From: Halomicrobium katesii DSM 19301
GTDB taxonomy: Archaea > Halobacteriota > Halobacteria > Halobacteriales > Haloarculaceae
Assembly (NCBI RefSeq): GCF_000379085.1
Contig: NZ_KB905378.1
Span: 853,864-917,863 of the forward strand
DNA length: 64,000 nt
Direction: 5' to 3'
Below, in pieces: positions 59,565-64,000 of the stretch. A program made the position numbers and the translations under genes. The notes below the pieces were generated by a model. It was not told where the DNA came from and did not search any database. It saw only the letters and a program-made list of their open reading frames with translations. Positions within the stretch are counted from its first letter, which is position 1. Every line of letters starts with the position of its first letter.

Positions 59565-60637
59565 TAATTCTGTCCCGACAGGACGACCACCACGTCCTCC
59601 TCGGCCGCGATCGTCCCCGCCGCTCGAAACCGCTCCAGCCCGGCCACCGCAGTCGCGCAGGTCGGCTCGACCTGATACCCGGCTCGCGCGAGGCGGTCGT
59701 GGGCTCGCTCGGTGGCCGCGGCGTCGACGGCGACGGCGGTGCCGCCCGTCGCGGCGAGGGCGTCGAGCAACTGATCGCCCCGCGCCGGCCTGTGGATCTG
59801 GATGCCGTCGGCGACCTCGTTGGCGTCGTCGGCCCCGCCGTCACTGGCCGGCCGGCCGGCGGCGATCGGCGCGTAGCCACTGGCCTGTGCGCCCAGCAGG
59901 CGTGGCACCCGCTCGGTCCAGCCGGCGGCTCGCAGCGCCCGGAAGCCGCGATAGGCTCCGAGCAACAGCGTCCCGTGACCGACCGGGACGACGACCGCGT
60001 CCGGCACGTCCCAGCCGCGCTGTGCGGCCACCTCCAGCGCCCAGGTCATCGTCCCGGCGAAGAAGGCGGGCTGCCAGGCGTGGCTGGCGTACCAGGCGTC
60101 CCCGTCGAGCGCGTCGTGGCAGGCGTCGGTCACGTCCCCGCGAGTGCCCTTGATCCGGACCACGTCCGCGCCGGTCCGCTCGATCTTCCGGAGCTTCGTC
60201 GGCTTGGCGTCGGCCGGGACGTAGATCTCGGCGTCGATCCCCGCTCGCGCCGCGTAGGTCGCGATCGCCAGTCCGGCGTTGCCAGAGGAGTCCTCGACCA
60301 CCCGCTCGACGCCCAGCGCGTCGGCCTGGGAGAGCGTGACGGTCGCCCCGCGGTCCTTGAAACTCCCCGTCGGAAAGACGGAGTCGAGCTTGAGCTGGGC
60401 GTCGAACGCCGCGTCGTCGATCAGCGGCGTCCACCCCTCGCCCAGCGAGACGCGACGCTCGACGGGGAGGAACGGTTCGAAGCTCCAGAGCCCGCGATCG
60501 CGGTCCAGCGTCGTCGGGTCCGGCGGGCTATCGGCGTCGGGCAGCGGTCGCCGAGCGTAGTCCAGGGCGTGGCCACAGGCACAGCGCCAGGGGCCGTCGG
60601 GTCCGTACTCGCGGCCACAGGCTTCGCAGTGGTACAT
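59561..60637 (-). CDS. Threonine-synthase-like PLP enzyme
   Basis: A 358-residue fold-type II PLP enzyme. An N-terminal zinc ribbon (CEACGREYGPDGPWRCACGH) precedes the catalytic domain; the PLP Lys is in FPTGSFKDRGATV and the phosphate cup in EDSSGNAGLAIATYAARAGI. These are hallmarks of archaeal threonine synthase (O-phosphohomoserine to Thr), but at 358 residues it is slightly short, and related dehydratase-like paralogues exist, so no gene symbol is given. Confidence 0.85.
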   Translation of the reverse strand: MYHCEACGREYGPDGPWRCACGHALDYARRPLPDADSPPDPTTLDRDRGLWSFEPFLPVERRVSLGEGWTPLIDDAAFDAQLKLDSVFPTGSFKDRGATVTLSQADALGVERVVEDSSGNAGLAIATYAARAGIDAEIYVPADAKPTKLRKIERTGADVVRIKGTRGDVTDACHDALDGDAWYASHAWQPAFFAGTMTWALEVAAQRGWDVPDAVVVPVGHGTLLLGAYRGFRALRAAGWTERVPRLLGAQASGYAPIAAGRPASDGGADDANEVADGIQIHRPARGDQLLDALAATGGTAVAVDAAATERAHDRLARAGYQVEPTCATAVAGLERFRAAGTIAAEEDVVVVLSGQNY

Positions 60638-60679
60638 GGTCGTGGTGTCGGGTCGCCGGTACGGAAATCTGTCGCCCGG

Positions 60680-61636
60680 CTACACCGAGTCGATGTCGGT
60701 GCCCACCGAACAGACGTACTCGCCGGTCGCGACCTGGGGGAGGCGTCGAGCCCGCCAGAAGATCCCGCTGGAGCGGGCGGTGACCACGTCTTTCTGCTGG
60801 CCGAACACGTCGGTGATCGTGTACAGCGTGTCTCCGCGTGTGACACGGTCGCCGAGTTGCTTCTGGAAGTCGACGAGACCGCCCGCCGGGGAGCCGTACT
60901 GGTCGAACCCCCGAGCGCGGGTCTGGGCCTCGAAGCTGTGAGACTCCGCGAGGAACCCGTAGTACCGCAACACGTTGTACACGCCCTCGACGCCCAGCTG
61001 GATCGACTGCTCGTCCCAGCCGACACAGCCGCCCAGCTCGGGATCGATCGTCGGCACGCCCTCGTCCGGTGCGGCCCGCGCGAGCTGGCCGTCCGGGCCC
61101 TTCTGGTCGAGGATGTACCCACAGCCAAACACCTTCGCCAGTTCGAGACACTCGTCGTGGAGACGGTGACGCGTGCCACAGCGGACGCGACACTCGTCGA
61201 TCATCTGTGAGGTCGACCCCTGGTGGAGATCGACCACGAGATCCGCCCGCGTGGCGGCGTCGAACGTCGCCGCTGCGATCCGCTCCGAGGACGTGCCCTC
61301 GTCGTTGCCCGGGTACGCCCGGTTCATCTTCGTGTCGTCGATCGGGTTCCGGTGCTCTGCCACCTGGAAGGCGTGGTAGTTGACGATCCCGACGACCAGA
61401 ATCGTTCCGGAGATCTCGGCGGGATCGAGCCGTGGGACGACCCGCTGGACGACGCCGACGCCGTTGAGTTCGTCGCCGTCGCTCGCGGCCTGGAGGTACA
61501 GCGTCTTGCCGTCGTCGGCCCCGTTGACGACGGCGACCGGCAGCCCGACCTCGCTTCCGTCCCGTGCTTCGCCGACTGCCAGCCGTCCCGTGTCCGTCTC
61601 GCCCGGCTGGGCCGTCGCCGTCCCGAGGGTAACCAT
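60680..61636 (-). CDS. Succinylglutamate desuccinylase/aspartoacylase-family protein
   Basis: A 318-residue M14-type amidohydrolase. The first zinc motif, usually HGDExxG, reads AASDGDELNGVGV here, with Asp in place of His; the second ligand region is VVDLHQGSTSQM. NHAF-like INYHAFQ and NRAYPGNDEG are family features. The C-terminal part (about 235-318) is a biotinyl-like barrel (GGLVDFQKQLGDRVTRGDTL). It would remove acyl groups from amino acids; the altered ligand makes activity uncertain. Confidence 0.82.
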   Translation of the reverse strand: MVTLGTATAQPGETDTGRLAVGEARDGSEVGLPVAVVNGADDGKTLYLQAASDGDELNGVGVVQRVVPRLDPAEISGTILVVGIVNYHAFQVAEHRNPIDDTKMNRAYPGNDEGTSSERIAAATFDAATRADLVVDLHQGSTSQMIDECRVRCGTRHRLHDECLELAKVFGCGYILDQKGPDGQLARAAPDEGVPTIDPELGGCVGWDEQSIQLGVEGVYNVLRYYGFLAESHSFEAQTRARGFDQYGSPAGGLVDFQKQLGDRVTRGDTLYTITDVFGQQKDVVTARSSGIFWRARRLPQVATGEYVCSVGTDIDSV

Positions 61637-61758
61637 TTGAACGACTTTGGACGGCCGGGACTTTTACTGGTTCGGATTCGCGCCGTAGCGAACCCGCTCG
61701 CGGTCGCGGGCTGGCCGGAACCGACGGCTCCTTATTCGGGCCGTCCCAAGGACTCGCC

Positions 61759-62016
61759 GTGTCAGAGAGTCAGCCCGACACCGGCCCCGGCGCGCTCGTG
61801 GCAGCGCTGAACGTCCCGACTCACGCCAAGCGCGGCTTCTTCCTGGCGGGGCTGCTCACAGCGGCGGTCTTCGCCTTCTTCGTCGTCATCCCCGGAGCCC
61901 AGCGGCCGGCGGTGCTGTACGCCGGGCTGGCGTTCGTCCTGTTCGTCTCGCTGGGCGGGCTCATCACTGCGGTGTTCGTCGCCGGCTCGGCGATCCGCCA
62001 GATCCGGTCGCTCTAG
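61759..62016 (+). CDS. Small two-helix membrane protein (DUF7536-like)
   Basis: An 85-residue protein from GTG 61759: a polar head (VSESQPDTGPGALVAALNVP), helices at about 26-46 and 53-76, and a short tail RQIRSL. I recall the family as DUF7536. Overlaps the convergent PhoU/TrkA_C gene by four bases. Confidence 0.68.
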   Translation: MSESQPDTGPGALVAALNVPTHAKRGFFLAGLLTAAVFAFFVVIPGAQRPAVLYAGLAFVLFVSLGGLITAVFVAGSAIRQIRSL

Positions 62017-63230
62017 TCGCGCTGGCCGGCCAGCGCCCCGAACCGCTGGGCACCGCTGCGCGTCCCCTTCGCGATCAGTACGTCGCCGGCTTCGAGCGTC
62101 GTCTCCGGCCCCGGCGACACCTCCCAGTCGCCCCCCTCGCGGCCGGTCCGGTCGCTCGCGCCAGCGTGGCGAACGGCGATGATCCGCATTCCCGTCTCCG
62201 TCTTGACCTGCCGTCGTCCGATCGTGGTGCCGTCGAGGGCACTGTCGGCCGCGACCGGGACGCTGACGATCACCTCGTCGGACTCTCGGACCGCCTCGGC
62301 GACGACCGGATGTGTCGAGAGGCCACGCAGGACGCCCTCGCTGATCTCCAGTGCGGCGTCGGAGATCACCTCCGTCGCCCGAGCCAGGTGGACGAGCCCG
62401 CGCAGCGAGATCGGGTCGTCGTGGCGACCGGCCGCCTGGAGCGTCCAGGCCTCGAACCGGGACTGGAGGGCGTCGACCTCGGCTTCGAGTTCGACGACCT
62501 CCTCGGCCAGATCCGTGTCGTCGAACAGCACCGCGCCGTAGGCCAGATCGACGGCCAGCTCGCCCATGTCCTTCATCAGCACGATCGAGTCGACGGCCCG
62601 CTCCAGGTCCTCGATGTCGCTCTCGGGCGGTGCCGGTGGCTCGTAGCCCTCGGCGGTCGCGTCCCGATACACCGCGCCGATCCCGTCGTCCGGGCCGCGA
62701 AAGAGCACCACGTCGCCGGCCGCGACGGTCGTCTCGGCGTCGGGGTTGAGGAGCCAGTCGCCGGCCCGCCGGACCGCGATGGCGCGGACGCCGGTCTCCG
62801 TTTCGAGGTTGAGCTCGCCCAGCGTCTCGTCGGCGAGGCGCGACCCCGGCGCGACGGTCGCACGGACGATCGTCTCGACGGCCTCCGGGAGCGTGGCCCG
62901 CATCGCCTCCGGCAGGCCGATGTCTTCGAGCACGACCTTGGCGATGTCGCCGGCCGCGTCGGAGATCTTCTCCGCGGCTCCGACCATCCCCAGCACGGGA
63001 GCCAGCGCCTCGGCGTCTTCCGTGTTCCGGGCGGCCATGAGCAGACTCATGCGGGCGCGCAGCTGCAACACGTCCATCTGCTCTTCGAGTTCGAGCACTT
63101 CCGCGGCGACCTCGTCGCTGCCCAGCAACACCGCCGAGTACGAGAGGTCGATCAACAGCTCGGCGGTGTCTTTCATCTCGGCCAGCACCGCCTTGACGCT
63201 GACCGGCTCGTAGGCCACCTCGGTCGACAT
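62013..63230 (-). CDS. PhoU / TrkA_C tandem-domain potassium channel regulator-like protein
   Basis: A 405-residue soluble protein with two PhoU-like helical domains and two TrkA_C domains in alternating order: PhoU (about 10-110), TrkA_C (120-195, ETGVRAIAVRRAGDWLLNPD), PhoU (210-315), TrkA_C (320-395, ETGMRIIAVRHAG). Such proteins bind nucleotides/ions and gate K+ channels or transporters; no channel gene is adjacent. The two halves are clear duplicates. Confidence 0.88.
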   Translation of the reverse strand: MSTEVAYEPVSVKAVLAEMKDTAELLIDLSYSAVLLGSDEVAAEVLELEEQMDVLQLRARMSLLMAARNTEDAEALAPVLGMVGAAEKISDAAGDIAKVVLEDIGLPEAMRATLPEAVETIVRATVAPGSRLADETLGELNLETETGVRAIAVRRAGDWLLNPDAETTVAAGDVVLFRGPDDGIGAVYRDATAEGYEPPAPPESDIEDLERAVDSIVLMKDMGELAVDLAYGAVLFDDTDLAEEVVELEAEVDALQSRFEAWTLQAAGRHDDPISLRGLVHLARATEVISDAALEISEGVLRGLSTHPVVAEAVRESDEVIVSVPVAADSALDGTTIGRRQVKTETGMRIIAVRHAGASDRTGREGGDWEVSPGPETTLEAGDVLIAKGTRSGAQRFGALAGQRD

Positions 63231-63453
63231 GTCTCCACCTGCGCGGGGGGCGGGCAAAAGCTATTCGCCGTGGCGGCCTCGCCGAGTCGCCCGCTCCGAA
63301 CCACCGTTCTGTCGAACTCTGTCCGGTGGTCGGCACGATCGTCCACTGTCGACCCGATCGATGGCTAAACGTTCAAAAATCTCCCCCACAGACCGGGGCA
63401 AGCGACGCACAGAAAGACAATGTTTTTCCCGGCAGGTAAAAAACTCTCTGCGT

Positions 63454-64000
63454 ATGTCCGACGACCTCAAGCAAGGTCTGGAGGGTGTCCTCGTTACCGA
63501 GTCGGAGCTCAGCAAGATCGACGGTGACGCGGGCAAACTCGTCTATCGTGGCTACACGATCGAGGACCTGGCGACCGGCGCAAGCTTCGAGGAGGTCCTG
63601 TATCTCCTCTGGCACGGTCACCTCCCGAACGCAGCGGAGCTCGACGAGTTCACCGACGCGATGGTCGAGGAGCGATACGTCGACGACGACGTCATGCAGA
63701 CCGTCGAGCAGCTCGCCGACGCCGACGAGAACCCGATGGCCGCGCTCCGAACGGCGGTCTCGATGCTGTCCTCGCACGATCCCGACGCCGAGATCGACCC
63801 GACCGACCTCGACGCCAACCTCCGGAAAGGTCGCCGGATCACCGCCAAGATCCCGACCGTGCTGGCTGCCTTCGCCCGGTTCCGTGACGGACAGGACGCC
63901 GTCGAACCGCGTGAAGACCTCTCGCACGCCGCGAACTTCCTCTACATGCTCAACGGCGAGGCACCGGACGAGGTGCTCGCCGAGACGTTCGACATGGCGC
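63454..64000 (+). CDS. Citrate synthase, 5' part (3' cut by window edge)
   Basis: The first 182 codons of a citrate synthase: MSDDLKQGLEGVLVTESELS, KLVYRGYTIEDLATGASFEE, VLYLLWHGHLPNAAEL and RITAKIPTVLAAFARFRDGQ. Condenses oxaloacetate and acetyl-CoA in the citric acid cycle. ATG 63454 follows an AT-rich promoter (TTTTTCCC...GTAAAAAAC). The catalytic His/His/Asp residues lie beyond the window. Confidence 0.92.
   Translation, partial: MSDDLKQGLEGVLVTESELSKIDGDAGKLVYRGYTIEDLATGASFEEVLYLLWHGHLPNAAELDEFTDAMVEERYVDDDVMQTVEQLADADENPMAALRTAVSMLSSHDPDAEIDPTDLDANLRKGRRITAKIPTVLAAFARFRDGQDAVEPREDLSHAANFLYMLNGEAPDEVLAETFDMA

Overview
This 64 kb window is chromosomal DNA from a halophilic archaeon (class Halobacteria). 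The evidence is high GC, strongly acidic proteins, Tat-type secreted lipoproteins (RRxFIRA ... LAGC), a haloarchaeal 2Fe-2S ferredoxin with an acidic N-terminal insert, archaeal riboflavin (CTP-dependent RibK) and purine (PurO) enzymes, squalene synthase, Hjc, TiaS and a bacterial-type LeuRS. A Haloarculaceae-like organism is my best guess, with low confidence.

Layout. 0-10 kb: tail of an IS66-family transposase, a glutamine amidotransferase, a glutaryl-CoA-dehydrogenase-like enzyme, a cupin, a PHP phosphoesterase, the ribK-ribB operon, a 363 bp structured repeat (C1), a NifU-like protein and purO. 10-25 kb is the most scarred region. It holds tRNA-Gln with a duplicated 3' end, a uspA/PiT deletion scar, squalene synthase, leuS, a thioesterase, a methyltransferase split by a 1.5 kb virus/plasmid remnant, an orphan tetR beside a MATE stub, hjc, a polysaccharide deacetylase broken by a palindromic element, a Cas4-like gene and sua5. 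25-36 kb: a CBS/DUF21 membrane protein, a PiT transporter, a secreted GH18 chitinase, and a TAXI-type TRAP operon followed by a truncated copy of its lipoprotein head. 36-50 kb: upp, an ACT protein with hisB, an MFS/TrmB pair, hisA, a second intact PiT transporter, ferredoxin, an A24 peptidase, hisI, a phosphoglucosamine-mutase-type enzyme and a histidine kinase with a self-compensating double frameshift. 50-64 kb: nucleobase salvage (PRTase, pyrE, NCS2 permease), tiaS, an intracellular GH9 hydrolase, a threonine-synthase-like enzyme, a PhoU/TrkA_C protein and the start of citrate synthase.

How genes work together. Riboflavin (ribK, ribB), histidine (hisB, hisA, hisI, dispersed), pyrimidine salvage/synthesis (upp, pyrE, NCS2 permease), chitin use (secreted GH18 plus cytoplasmic GH9) and phosphate uptake (two intact PiT genes plus one remnant) are the recognisable pathway groups. 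TAXI-SBP, DUF1850 and the fused permease form one import operon.

Main discovery. The window carries at least nine complete small palindromic elements in two families: family A (79 bp, two 34 bp arms around an 11 bp loop) and family B (67-78 bp, ends TACTGCCGGC...). Every complete copy starts with TA, ends (where intact) in GTA, and is flanked by a 3 bp duplication that is always TGA (or TCA on the other strand). Five of the nine sit exactly on the TGA stop codon of a neighbouring gene, so the duplication regenerates the stop. One copy broke an open reading frame (polysaccharide deacetylase), and the empty site can be rebuilt to the base. In two of six family A copies the 11 bp loop is inverted relative to its arms. 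These look like MITEs that use stop codons as safe harbours. Two more repeat families (C, with 51 bp symmetric ends; D, 84 bp) are also present.
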